Assembly: GCF_003797825.1 (NCBI RefSeq)
Contig: NZ_RKME01000016.1
Location: 57,653-121,652 of the forward strand
Length of the DNA: 64,000 nucleotides
Source of the DNA: Gordonia sp. OPL2
GTDB lineage: Bacteria; Actinomycetota; Actinomycetes; Mycobacteriales; Mycobacteriaceae
Direction of reading: 5' to 3'
Positions 41,617 to 50,196 of the stretch are shown in pieces. How positions within the stretch are numbered: the stretch's first letter is position 1; each line of letters opens with the position of its first letter. The translations under genes were made by a program, and so were the position numbers. A model generated the notes under the pieces. It was not told the DNA's origin, made no database searches, and saw nothing but the letters and a program-made list of their open reading frames with translations.

Positions 41617-44181
41617 ATGGCCGCGGCAGGTGACACCCGGGGGCGACTGGAGGTCTTCCTGGGATGCGCGCCGGGCGTGGGCAAGACGTATGAGATGCTT
41701 GCCACCGCCCGGCTGCTCGTCGACGAGGGCGTCGATGTCGTTGTCGCCGTGGTGGAGTCGCACGGGCGGGTCGCCACGGCCGCACTGGTCGAGGGATTCG
41801 AGGCCATCGATCGTCGCCGCGTCGAGTATCGGGGGACGGTCCTGGAGGAGATGGACCTCGATGCCGTCCTCGCCCGGAGACCTCGCGTCGCGCTCGTCGA
41901 CGAACTCGCCCACACGAACGCCCCCGGGTTACCGAATGCGAAGAGATGGCAGGATATCGAGGCCCTGCGGGACGCCGGCATCGACGTGTTGTCGACGATC
42001 AACATCCAGCACCTGGAGAGCCTGAACGACGTCGTCGCCCAGATCACCGGTGTCACACAACGTGAGACCGTTCCCGACGACGTCGTCCGCGCAGCCGACC
42101 AGATCGAGCTCGTCGATATCGCACCCGAAGCGCTACGGCAGCGACTCGCGGCGGGAAAGGTGTATCCGGGGGGCCGGATCGACGGCGCACTGTCGAACTA
42201 CTTCCGGCAGGGCAACCTGACCGCTCTCCGGGAACTGGCGCTGCTGTGGCTGGCCGATCAGGTCGACGACAACCTCGCCGATTACCGCGCGGCACATGCG
42301 ATCACCGATACCTGGGAGGCACGAGAGCGGGTGGTGGTCGCCATCACCGGTGGGCCCGAGTCGGCGACGCTCTTGCGCCGGGCGAGTCGTATCGCGTCGC
42401 GGTCCAGCGCGGAACTCGTTGTCGTACACGTCGTCCGTGGCGATGGGCTCGCGGACAACGTGCCGATCGACATGGACGCCCTGCGGCAGCTGGCGGCAGG
42501 TTTCACCGCGAAGATCCACACCGTCGTCGGCGACGACATCCCGACGGCACTGCTCGACTTCGCCCGCGGGGTCAACGCCACCCAGCTCGTGCTCGGCACC
42601 TCGAGGCGGCCGCGGTGGCAACGGATCTTCGACGAAGGTGTCGGAGCGAACGTGGTGCGTGAGAGCGGACGGATCGACGTCCACATGGTGACCCATGACG
42701 AGACGCGCAAGCGCAATCGACTCGACATCCGCGAGACCCGATTCCATCGCCCGTTGAGTTGGGCGGCCGCGATCGCGGTGCCCGCCGTGGTGGCCTGCGT
42801 TCTGGCCTTTCTCGACCGTTGGCTCGGCTTCGCCAGTGAGTCCGCGCTGTTCTTCGTCGCGGTTCTGGCGGTGTCCCTGCTCGGCGGCATCGGTCCGGCC
42901 GCGCTGTCGGCGGTGGTCTCGGGGCTGTTGCTGAACTATTTCTTCACCGACCCGCGTTTTACGTTCACCATCAACGAGCCGGACAACCTCATCACCATCC
43001 TGGTCATGCTGGTGATCGCGATAGCCGTTGCCGCACTCGTGGACTCGGCCGCGATCCGTCGGATGCAGGCGCAGCGTGCCGGTCGGGACGCCGAACTCCT
43101 GTCATTGTTCTCCAGTGCTGTTCTCGGCGGGGCGGACGTCGATTCCCTGCTCGAGCGGGTGCGGGAGACCTACGACCAGCAGGGGGTCGTGCTGGTACGG
43201 AAACCGGAACGGGGTCCGGCACAGCCCGTGTCGTCGGTCGGGCCGCAGGCGCCCACCTCCGAGACCGCGGCAGTCACCGTGTGCCCGGTTCCCGACGGTC
43301 GATTCGAATTGTGGTTGACCGGACCGAAACTGAGCGGACGTGACCGTCGCGTGCTCACCACCGTCGCCACCCAGGCGGCGGGTGTCGTTCAGCGCCATCG
43401 ACTCGAAGCCGAGGCCGCAGAGGCCCAGGCGATCGCCCAGGCCGACGAGCTGCGTCGCGCGCTTCTCGCAGCGGTCAGCCACGATCTGCGGACACCGCTC
43501 GCGGCGGCCAAGGCGTCGGTGTCCAGCCTGCGCAGCACGGACGTCACCTTCAGTGCGGAGGACACCGCGGAGCTCCTGGCCACGGTCGAGGAGTCGGTGG
43601 ATCAGCTCGCCGCACTCGTCGGTAACCTCTTGGACTCCTCTCGGCTCGCCGCGGGTGCGGTCCGGCCCGAGCTCCAGCGGACCTACCTCGCGGAGGTGGT
43701 CCACCGCGCGATGGCGGCCGTGTATCGGCGCGACCCGACGACGCCGAACGTCGCCGTCGAACTCGGGCAGGCGTGGGTGTACACCGATGCGGGTCTGCTC
43801 GAACGCGCGTTGGCCAATCTGATCGACAATGCCGTCCGCCACGGCGGGGGAGAGGTGACGGTCGCTTCGCGGGTGGGTGTCGAAGGCGATTCTGTCGGCC
43901 CCGATGACGGGGCCGACGACCAGCGCTGCATCATCACGGTGACCGACCATGGCCCTGGCATCCCGATCGACGAGCGCGACCGAGTGTTCACGGCGTTCCA
44001 CCAGTACGGCGACCAGAACGGTGCGAGCTCGGGCGTCGGCCTCGGACTGTCGGTGGCGAGAGGGTTCGTGGTGGCCCTCGGCGGCACATTGGAGGCCGTG
44101 GAGACCCCCGGTGGGGGCACGACGATGGTGGTCGACCTCCCGATGTCGCCGGACCGGGCCGATGCCGGAGGCCTCCGATGA
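41617..44181 (+). CDS. kdpD: Sensor histidine kinase KdpD
   Basis: An 854-residue kinase that senses K+ limitation. Order: KdpD N-terminal domain with Walker A GCAPGVGKTYE and VDELAHTNAPG; USP-like domain with VVVAITGGPESATLLRRASRIA and LVLGTSRRPRW; four transmembrane helices (about 375-480); a GAF-like region; HisKA with LLAAVSHDLRTPLAAAKASV; and HATPase with NLIDNAVRHGGG, DHGPGIP and GVGLGLSVARGF. ATG 41617 is used; an upstream in-frame start at 41578 abuts the kdpC stop. ATGA links it to kdpE. Confidence 0.96.
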   Translation: MAAAGDTRGRLEVFLGCAPGVGKTYEMLATARLLVDEGVDVVVAVVESHGRVATAALVEGFEAIDRRRVEYRGTVLEEMDLDAVLARRPRVALVDELAHTNAPGLPNAKRWQDIEALRDAGIDVLSTINIQHLESLNDVVAQITGVTQRETVPDDVVRAADQIELVDIAPEALRQRLAAGKVYPGGRIDGALSNYFRQGNLTALRELALLWLADQVDDNLADYRAAHAITDTWEARERVVVAITGGPESATLLRRASRIASRSSAELVVVHVVRGDGLADNVPIDMDALRQLAAGFTAKIHTVVGDDIPTALLDFARGVNATQLVLGTSRRPRWQRIFDEGVGANVVRESGRIDVHMVTHDETRKRNRLDIRETRFHRPLSWAAAIAVPAVVACVLAFLDRWLGFASESALFFVAVLAVSLLGGIGPAALSAVVSGLLLNYFFTDPRFTFTINEPDNLITILVMLVIAIAVAALVDSAAIRRMQAQRAGRDAELLSLFSSAVLGGADVDSLLERVRETYDQQGVVLVRKPERGPAQPVSSVGPQAPTSETAAVTVCPVPDGRFELWLTGPKLSGRDRRVLTTVATQAAGVVQRHRLEAEAAEAQAIAQADELRRALLAAVSHDLRTPLAAAKASVSSLRSTDVTFSAEDTAELLATVEESVDQLAALVGNLLDSSRLAAGAVRPELQRTYLAEVVHRAMAAVYRRDPTTPNVAVELGQAWVYTDAGLLERALANLIDNAVRHGGGEVTVASRVGVEGDSVGPDDGADDQRCIITVTDHGPGIPIDERDRVFTAFHQYGDQNGASSGVGLGLSVARGFVVALGGTLEAVETPGGGTTMVVDLPMSPDRADAGGLR

Positions 44182-44864
44182 ACATCCGGGTGCTCGTCGT
44201 CGACGACGAGCCGCAACTGCTGCGCGCTCTGCGGATCAACCTGAACGCGCGCGGATTCGCCGTGACCACGGCGGCCACCGGCGCCGACGCACTCGCTGCG
44301 GCCTCGCGGACCAACCCGCAGGTCGTCGTCCTCGATCTCGGTCTCCCCGACATCGATGGACTCACCGTGCTCGAGGGTCTGCGCGGATGGACCAACGTGC
44401 CGGTGATCGTGTTGTCGGCGAGGACGGATGCGGCCGACAAGGTCGCCGCACTCGACGCGGGTGCCGATGACTACGTCACGAAGCCGTTCGGGATGGAGGA
44501 GTTCTTGGCGCGGTTGCGTGCCGCGGTCCGTCGAGGTTCGTCGACGCCGGAGAAGCTCGAGTCGCCCGTCGTCGACGCCGGGATGTTCGTGGTCGACCTG
44601 TCGGCGAAGTCGGTGACCCGCGACGGAGAATCCGTCCACCTCACCCCGACCGAGTGGGGCATCCTCGAGATCCTCGTGCGCAACGAGGGAAAGCTCGTGG
44701 GACAGCGGGAGATCCTGCACGCGGTGTGGGGGCCCACATACGTCACCCAGACGAACTATCTCCGTGTGTATCTCGCGAGCCTGCGACGCAAACTCGAGGA
44801 CGACCCGTCCCGTCCCAAGCATCTGCTCACCGAAGCGGGGATGGGGTACCGATTCGTGCGGTGA
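44178..44864 (+). CDS. kdpE: Response regulator KdpE
   Basis: A 228-residue OmpR-family regulator, partner of KdpD. The receiver has VLVVDDEPQLLRALRINL and D53 in VVLDLGLPDIDG, with YVTKPFGMEE. The DNA-binding domain has HLTPTEWGILEILVRNEGK, QREILHAVWGP, TNYLRVYLASLRRKLE and EAGMGYRFV. It is coupled to kdpD by a four-base overlap and is the last gene of the operon. Confidence 0.97.
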   Translation: MNIRVLVVDDEPQLLRALRINLNARGFAVTTAATGADALAAASRTNPQVVVLDLGLPDIDGLTVLEGLRGWTNVPVIVLSARTDAADKVAALDAGADDYVTKPFGMEEFLARLRAAVRRGSSTPEKLESPVVDAGMFVVDLSAKSVTRDGESVHLTPTEWGILEILVRNEGKLVGQREILHAVWGPTYVTQTNYLRVYLASLRRKLEDDPSRPKHLLTEAGMGYRFVR

Positions 44865-44874
44865 CGCCGAACGG

Positions 44875-44949
44875 TTCTTCCCCCGGCTCTGTTTTCGTCC
44901 GCCGGATGCAGTGCAACCGGGGGACGAACGCAGAGCCGGGGGAAGAACG
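44875..44949. terminator. Long near-perfect hairpin between kdpE and ABC operon
   Basis: Outer arms GTTCTTCCCCCGGCTCTG and its exact complement (18 bases). A 2x2 internal loop and an inner stem TTCGTCC/GGACGAA extend it. It lies between two convergent genes and probably terminates both. Confidence 0.75.
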
Positions 44950-44968
44950 GTGGGGATTCGCGGGGGCG

Positions 44969-45736
44969 TCAGCTGATCTTGCGGCGGTACGTCCGCATCG
45001 CGATGGCGTAGGCGACGACGAGGATGCCGACGCACCAGCCCAGCGCGATCCAGATGTCGCTGCCCACCGGCTGCTGGGCGAACAAATCGCGGATGGCGTT
45101 GACGATCGACGTCACCGGTTGATTCTCCGCGAACGCCCGCACCGGACCGGGCATCGAGTCGGTCGGCACGAACGCCGAACTGATGAACGGCAGGAAGATC
45201 AGCGGATACGCGAACGCACTCGCCCCGTCGGCCGACTTCGCGGTGAGGCCTGGGATCACCGCGATCCAGGTGAGCGCCAGCGTGAACAGGACGAGGATGC
45301 CGAGGATCGCCAGCCACGCCGTGAGACCGGCACCGGAGCGAAATCCCATCAACAGCGCGACTCCGACGACAACGACCACGGAGATCAGATTCGCGACGAG
45401 CGAGGTCAGCACGTGGGCCCAGAGCACCGATGATCGTGCGATCGGCATCGACTGAAATCGTTCGAAGATACCGCCTTTCATGTCGAGGAAGAGGCGAAAA
45501 GCCGTATACGAGATGCCCGATGCGATGGTGATGACGAGAATGCCGGGGAGCAGATAGTCGACGTAGTCGCCCTGTCCGGTGTTGATCGCCCCGCCGAGCA
45601 CGTACACGAACAGCAGCATGAACGCGATCGGCATGAGTGCGGTGGTGATGATGGTGTCCACGCTGCGCATGATGTGACGCAGCGAGCGACCCAACAGTAC
45701 CGAGGTGTCGCCGACGAAGTGGGTGGCGGTGGTCAT
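44969..45736 (-). CDS. ABC-2 type multidrug export permease (DrrB-like)
   Basis: A 255-residue permease with six hydrophobic segments. Seen: the N-terminal RSLRHIMRSVDTIITTALMPIAFMLLF, a cytoplasmic FERFQSMPIARSSVLW typical of ABC-2/DrrB permeases, and LIFLPFISSAFVPTDSMPGPVRAFAENQP. It forms the channel for the ATPase encoded just upstream (ATGA overlap). It probably exports a drug or lipid; the substrate is unknown. Confidence 0.92.
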   Translation of the reverse strand: MTTATHFVGDTSVLLGRSLRHIMRSVDTIITTALMPIAFMLLFVYVLGGAINTGQGDYVDYLLPGILVITIASGISYTAFRLFLDMKGGIFERFQSMPIARSSVLWAHVLTSLVANLISVVVVVGVALLMGFRSGAGLTAWLAILGILVLFTLALTWIAVIPGLTAKSADGASAFAYPLIFLPFISSAFVPTDSMPGPVRAFAENQPVTSIVNAIRDLFAQQPVGSDIWIALGWCVGILVVAYAIAMRTYRRKIS

Positions 45737-46551
45737 CGTTGTTCCTCTCGCGTGCCGCGCGATGCTGCCGCATCGTCGGTGGTGGTCAGGTGGTCGCCAC
45801 CGACCAGAGCGAGGAAGATCTCCTCGAGGGTCGGTTGCTTCTCGACGTACTCGACGGTCGCCGGCGGCAGCAGGCGTTTGAGCTCGGCCAGCGTGCCGTC
45901 GACAATGATCCGGCCTTCGTGCAGGATCGCTATACGATCGGCGAGTTGCTCTGCCTCGTCGAGGTATTGCGTCGTCAGCAGCACGGTCGTGCCGTGGTCG
46001 GCGAGCTCCTGCACCGCCTGCCACACCTCGATCCGCGCCTGCGGATCGAGACCGGTCGTCGGCTCGTCGAGAAAGATGACCGGCGGATTTCCGATGAGAC
46101 TCATCGCGATGTCGAGTCGGCGCCGCATGCCGCCGGAGTAGGTCGACACCTTGCGTGCGCCCGCGTCGGTCAGGGAGAACCGGGCGAGCAGGTCGTCGGC
46201 GATCTGTCCCGGGTTGCGCTGATGGCGCAGCTTGGCGACCAGGACGAGATTCTCACGGCCGCTGAGGATCTCGTCGACCGCAGCGAATTGTCCGGTCATG
46301 CTGATCGACTCGCGCACCTCTCCGGCGTGGGTGGCGACGTCGAAACCGTTGACGTCGGCGGTGCCGGCGTCGGCCCGCAGGAGCGTTGACAGGATCTTCA
46401 CCACCGTCGTCTTGCCCGCCCCATTGGAACCGAGCAGGGCGAAGATGCTTCCGGGTGCGACGTCGAAGTCGACACCGCGCAGCACGTGGAGGTCCTTGTA
46501 GGACTTCTGTAGCCCACGCACCGTGATCGTGGGTCGGGTGAGCGTCGTCAT
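45733..46551 (-). CDS. ABC transporter ATP-binding protein (DrrA-like)
   Basis: A 272-residue ATPase: Walker A LLGSNGAGKTTVVKIL, Q-loop GQFAAVDEIL, signature YSGGMRRRLDIA, Walker B VIFLDEPTTGLDP and H-loop TTQYLDEAEQLADRI. The C-terminal extension with EKQPTLEEIFLALVGG is the DrrA-type regulatory end. It is the third gene of a PadR-headed operon, overlapping both neighbours by four bases. Confidence 0.95.
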   Translation of the reverse strand: MTTLTRPTITVRGLQKSYKDLHVLRGVDFDVAPGSIFALLGSNGAGKTTVVKILSTLLRADAGTADVNGFDVATHAGEVRESISMTGQFAAVDEILSGRENLVLVAKLRHQRNPGQIADDLLARFSLTDAGARKVSTYSGGMRRRLDIAMSLIGNPPVIFLDEPTTGLDPQARIEVWQAVQELADHGTTVLLTTQYLDEAEQLADRIAILHEGRIIVDGTLAELKRLLPPATVEYVEKQPTLEEIFLALVGGDHLTTTDDAAASRGTREEQR

Positions 46552-46928
46552 TGTTCTTGTCCTCTCGGTGAGTCGGTGCCCGTCGCGGTTCCGGTCGCGT
46601 TGTCGATCGCAGTGATGAGGCGGCGTTGCTCACGCTGAATCCACTGTCCCTCGGGGTAATTGCGGAGGAATTCGTCGGCGAACTCGACGGGATCGTCGCC
46701 GACCACCTCGCGGATCGGAGTCTGGTCAGCCACGCTCTGCTCGAAGAGATCCGCGAGGTCCTCGAGCATCGAGACGAGGTTGTCGCCGTCGCCGGGCCCG
46801 AAGTGCATGAAGTATCGCTCGAGCGCCTCGATGGCGGTGAGATAGTTGGCGGGCAGTTGCTTCACGCGGGCCTTGTACTGCTTGTAGCGGCGCTTCTCGG
46901 CGATCATCTTGTTGACGAACATGGTCAT
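46548..46928 (-). CDS. DUF1048 family protein
   Basis: A 126-residue, mostly helical soluble protein beginning MTMFVNKMIAEKRRYKQYK, with LPANYLTAIEALERYFMHFG and DDPVEFADEFLRNYPEGQWI. The segment from FADEFL to the R-rich helix is the DUF1048 core. Such proteins accompany PadR regulators and ABC exporters, in keeping with the four-base overlaps on both sides. The function is unknown. A second ATG lies at 46922. Confidence 0.85.
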   Translation of the reverse strand: MTMFVNKMIAEKRRYKQYKARVKQLPANYLTAIEALERYFMHFGPGDGDNLVSMLEDLADLFEQSVADQTPIREVVGDDPVEFADEFLRNYPEGQWIQREQRRLITAIDNATGTATGTDSPRGQEQ

Positions 46929-47254
46929 CGTGCTCCTTTGGCGAGGTGGGTGAGTCGTTCGGAGAGGAAATCCCATGTCCTCCAGAACTCGTCGAGGTAG
47001 TCACGCCCGGAGGCGTTGAGCGAATAGACCTTTCGAGGTGGCCCCTTCTCGGAGGGGACCTTCTCGACGTCGACGAGGCCGCGCTTCTCGATGCGCACCA
47101 GCAGTGCGTAAACGGTGCCCTCGGCGATCTCGGTGAAGCCCTGTTCCCGAAGGCGTGCGGTGATCTCGTACCCGTACGCGGCCTGTGCGGCCAGGATCGC
47201 GAGAACGATGCCTTCGAGCGTGCCCTTGAGCATCTCGGTCATCTGTTTGCCCAT
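46925..47254 (-). CDS. PadR family transcriptional regulator
   Basis: A 109-residue winged-helix repressor: MLKGTLEGIVLAILAAQAAYGYEITARLRE, EIAEGTVYALLVRIEKRGLV and a wing with SEKGPPRKVYSL. It is the first gene of the operon with DUF1048 and the ABC exporter and probably represses it. A nested palindrome lies 35-78 bases upstream. AGGAGG lies six bases before the ATG. Confidence 0.95.
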   Translation of the reverse strand: MGKQMTEMLKGTLEGIVLAILAAQAAYGYEITARLREQGFTEIAEGTVYALLVRIEKRGLVDVEKVPSEKGPPRKVYSLNASGRDYLDEFWRTWDFLSERLTHLAKGAR

Positions 47255-47274
47255 GGAACACCTCCTTGTCTGCG

Positions 47275-47332
47275 GTACTCGGTGGGTGGTACTCAGTGTT
47301 GATGACTACTGGTAGATAGTAGCACTGAGTAC
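47275..47332. promoter_or_regulatory. Nested palindromic operator for the PadR operon
   Basis: GTACTCAGTG (47289-47298) and CACTGAGTAC (47323-47332) are perfect arms. Inside them lie CTACT (47306-47310) and AGTAG (47318-47322). A further half-site GTACTCGGTG occurs at 47275-47284. The array suggests cooperative binding by a PadR dimer pair. Confidence 0.7.
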
Positions 47333-47431
47333 TGGAAGCGCAAGGGTGTCTGAGCCGGCACTTTTCGCGAAAGAGGCGCGGCCTCGGGCCAATCGGACCC
47401 GAGGCCGCGCCTGGCGTCATCGACCTCGCGG

Positions 47432-48178
47432 TCAGCTGCTCGAGATCGCCCGCCGAACCGAGAACAGGTGGCCGAGCCCGTCGGCGGTGATGTCGACACC
47501 CAGAAGTTGCAGGCCCTGCCAGATGGTGACCTGATTGGCGGTCAGGATCGGCTTTCGAACCGTCGCCTCCAGGTCCGCGATCCATCCGATTGTGTGTAAG
47601 GCAGTGTCGGGCAACAGAATTGCCTGCGCGGCGTCGGAGTCGACGGAGCGAACCATCTCGAAGAGATTGTCGCCGTCGACGGTACCGGCCTCGGTGGCGG
47701 TTCCGATGTCGTGCGCGGCGGCAGAGGCCACGGAGATGCCGGCATCACGGAGGAACACGGAGAAGCCGTCGGCGACCGGTGCGGGGTAGGTGGCCGCGAT
47801 CGCCACCGAGGTGATGTCCAGGGCGCGGCAGGCGGCGGCGAACGCCAGCGACGTCGACGACACGGGCAAGCCCGTCGCCTCCGACACCGAGGCGACCTGC
47901 TGGTGGGCTCCCTCCCACCCGTAGAGGAAGCTCCCGGACGTACATGCCCACATGAGGGCGTCGGGTTCGTGTCGTTGCGCCGTACGCGCACCGACGAGCA
48001 GTCGGGTGCCCGTGCCCACCGCACGCATGGCCTCGACGGTGTGATCGTCGGACTCTACGTCGGTGATGACCACCGGAAGTGCCACGGCGCCGCTCAACGC
48101 GCTCTCCGCCAGTGGATAGTCATCCTCGGCCGCGTGGCCCGGATACAAAAGTGCGATGGTCGGCGTTCTGGTTGTCAC
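47432..48178 (-). CDS. Asp/Glu racemase superfamily protein, EutA/maleate isomerase-like (second copy)
   Basis: A 248-residue paralogue of the 34.5 kb gene. Seen: TIALLYPGHAAEDDYP at the start, LMWACTSGSFLYGWEG with the first Cys, and ILTANQVTIWQGLQLLG. The second motif reads ILLPDTALHTIGW, where the 34.5 kb copy has VSCTNLWTYE, so the second catalytic Cys is replaced. It may be a decarboxylase-like or single-Cys variant. The GTG at 48178 has GGGAGGTAAGG four bases upstream. It is divergent from the amidase operon across an 18-base palindrome. Confidence 0.85.
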   Translation of the reverse strand: MTTRTPTIALLYPGHAAEDDYPLAESALSGAVALPVVITDVESDDHTVEAMRAVGTGTRLLVGARTAQRHEPDALMWACTSGSFLYGWEGAHQQVASVSEATGLPVSSTSLAFAAACRALDITSVAIAATYPAPVADGFSVFLRDAGISVASAAAHDIGTATEAGTVDGDNLFEMVRSVDSDAAQAILLPDTALHTIGWIADLEATVRKPILTANQVTIWQGLQLLGVDITADGLGHLFSVRRAISSS

Positions 48179-48194
48179 GTCCTTACCTCCCGAG

Positions 48195-48212
48195 TAGATT
48201 GTCAACAATCTA
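48195..48212. promoter_or_regulatory. Perfect 18-base palindromic operator (site B of shared motif)
   Basis: TAGATTGT-CA-ACAATCTA lies between the divergent racemase-like and amidase genes, 17 and 33 bases from their starts. Its core equals the sites at 34459 and 62633. A FadR-type regulator is encoded two genes downstream of the amidase. Confidence 0.75.
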
Positions 48213-48244
48213 CCAACAGCTGCCACTCTTGCCGAAGGGAAGTG

Positions 48245-49684
48245 ATGGAGACGACCGCACGCTGGCGCAGCGCCGTCGACCTGGCGATCGACTACGCCTC
48301 CGGTGCCTTGTCGCCGGTCGATGTCACCGCCGAGATCCTCGATGCGATCACCGCCGAGAACAAGGCCATCAACGCGTATTGCCTGGTGGACGAGGACGCG
48401 GCGATGGAATCCGCGCGCGCCTCGGCCCGGCGGTATGCAGCGGGTCGGCCTCTCGGTCCGCTCGACGGTGTGCCGGTCAGCATCAAGGATCTGCTCCTGA
48501 CGGCCGGCTGGCCCACCCTTCGTGGATCCGAACTGATCAACCCCGGTGACATGCAGTGGGACGTCGACGCCCCCGCGGTGGCCCGCCTCCGGGAGGCCGG
48601 GGCCGTCCTCCTCGGCAAGGTGACGACCCCCGAGTTCGGCTGGAAAGGCGTGACGGACAGCTTGCGCCACGGTGTGACCCGCAATCCGTGGGACACCGAC
48701 CGGACATCGGGCGGGTCGAGTGGTGGCAGCGCGGCGGCGGTCGCCGCAGGGCTCGGCGCCCTGTCGGTCGGAACCGACGGTGGTGGATCGATCCGTATTC
48801 CCGCATCCTATTGCGGCATAGTCGGTCTCAAGCCCACCTTCGGTCGGGTGCCGCTGTACCCCGCCAGTCCGTTCGGGTCGCTCGCCCACGCCGGCCCGAT
48901 GACGCGCACCGTCGCCGATTGTGCCGTGATGCTCGACGTCCTGAGTGGCTTCGACTCGCGCGACTGGTGGGCGATGCCTGCTCCGGCCGCTCGTGCGGCG
49001 GACGTCCTCGCACAGCGTCCCCGCGACCTGACGGGAACCCGGATCGCCTACAGTGCGGATCTCGGATTCGGCTCGAACAGCGTTGGTGTGCAACGCAATA
49101 CCGAAGCTGCGGTGGATGTCCTCCGTGGACTCGGTGCGCAGGTCACCGAGGTCGACATCGAGTGGCAGGATCCGGCGTGGGCCTATCACATCCTGTGGTT
49201 CAGTGGTGCCGAAGCGGTCGTGCGCGCATTCGGTCCGGGCGCGACGGAGAAGATCGACCCAGGTCTGGCGCGGGCACTTGTGCGACATCGCGACTTCAGT
49301 GCGGCCGACTACCTCGATGCCACGGCCCTGCGGATGTCGATGGGGGTGCAGATGGGCAAGCTCCACGAGTCGTTCGACGTTCTGGTCACCCCGACCATGC
49401 CGACGGTGGCCTTCGAAGCGGGAGTTGATGTTCCGGCGGAATCGGAGAGCCAGGACTGGACGTCGTGGACACCGTACTCGTACCCGTTCAACCTGACCGG
49501 CCAACCGGCACTGACGGTTCCCAGTGGCTTCGACGGCGGGGAAGCCGGACGCCCCGCTCTGCCGACCGGACTGCAGTTCGTCGGCGCGCGTCATCATGAC
49601 GACACGATCCTGCGCATCGCCGCGGCGTACGAGGCCGCAGCACCGTTCACGACCCTCGACTCGATCACGAAAGGTTCTCGATGA
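48245..49684 (+). CDS. Amidase signature family protein
   Basis: A 479-residue hydrolase of carboxamides. The Ser-cisSer-Lys triad is visible: K81 in PVSIKDLLL, S158 in TSGGSSGGSAAA and nucleophile S182 in GTDGGGSIRIPAS, with spacings equal to those of GatA. It is not GatA by context (no gatB/gatC nearby). ATG 48245 has GAAGGGA four bases upstream. It is first in a unit with the DUF3830, FadR-type and MHS genes. It may open a cyclic or N-acyl amide for the enzymes of this island. Confidence 0.93.
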   Translation: METTARWRSAVDLAIDYASGALSPVDVTAEILDAITAENKAINAYCLVDEDAAMESARASARRYAAGRPLGPLDGVPVSIKDLLLTAGWPTLRGSELINPGDMQWDVDAPAVARLREAGAVLLGKVTTPEFGWKGVTDSLRHGVTRNPWDTDRTSGGSSGGSAAAVAAGLGALSVGTDGGGSIRIPASYCGIVGLKPTFGRVPLYPASPFGSLAHAGPMTRTVADCAVMLDVLSGFDSRDWWAMPAPAARAADVLAQRPRDLTGTRIAYSADLGFGSNSVGVQRNTEAAVDVLRGLGAQVTEVDIEWQDPAWAYHILWFSGAEAVVRAFGPGATEKIDPGLARALVRHRDFSAADYLDATALRMSMGVQMGKLHESFDVLVTPTMPTVAFEAGVDVPAESESQDWTSWTPYSYPFNLTGQPALTVPSGFDGGEAGRPALPTGLQFVGARHHDDTILRIAAAYEAAAPFTTLDSITKGSR

Positions 49685-50178
49685 CCGACCGGTACATCTC
49701 TGTCAGTCTGCAGCAGCGCGGCGTGAAGGCCGTCGCGAAACTGCTCGACGACGAGGCTCCGCGGACCGCGAACGCGGTGTGGGAGGCGCTGCCGCTCGGC
49801 GGCCAGGTTTACCACGGCAAATTCGCACGTAACGAGATCTACACGCTCCTGCCGTCGTTCGCGGATGCGGAACCGGGCCCGGAGAACACCACGATCACGC
49901 CCATCCCGGGCGATTTGTGCTACTTCACTTTCGACGGTGTGCTGACCAATCCCGCCTACGGATACGAGGCGGGGTCCGCCCCTGGAGAGCACCAGCTCCT
50001 CATCGATCTCGCGGTCTTCTACGGGCGCAACAATCTGCTGGTCAACGGCGATGTCGGGTGGGTTCCGGGCAACGTCTTCGGGACCATCGTCGACGGCTTG
50101 AGCGAGTTCGCCGCGGCGTGCAATGACGTCTGGATGGGTGGGGCTCGAGGCGAAGTACTGTCCTATGCGCGTGAATGA
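49681..50178 (+). CDS. DUF3830 (cyclophilin-like fold) family protein
   Basis: A 165-residue protein with the DUF3830 pattern: ANAVWEALPLGGQVYHGKFARNEIY, ITPIPGDLCYFTF and YGRNNLLVNGDVGWVPGNVFG. The fold is cyclophilin-like, and members are found next to amidases and Asp/Glu racemases in catabolic clusters. The reaction is unknown; it may be an accessory hydrolase or isomerase. It overlaps the amidase stop by four bases. Confidence 0.85.
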   Translation: MTDRYISVSLQQRGVKAVAKLLDDEAPRTANAVWEALPLGGQVYHGKFARNEIYTLLPSFADAEPGPENTTITPIPGDLCYFTFDGVLTNPAYGYEAGSAPGEHQLLIDLAVFYGRNNLLVNGDVGWVPGNVFGTIVDGLSEFAAACNDVWMGGARGEVLSYARE

Positions 50179-50196
50179 GGGTAAGAAAAAGGGGTA

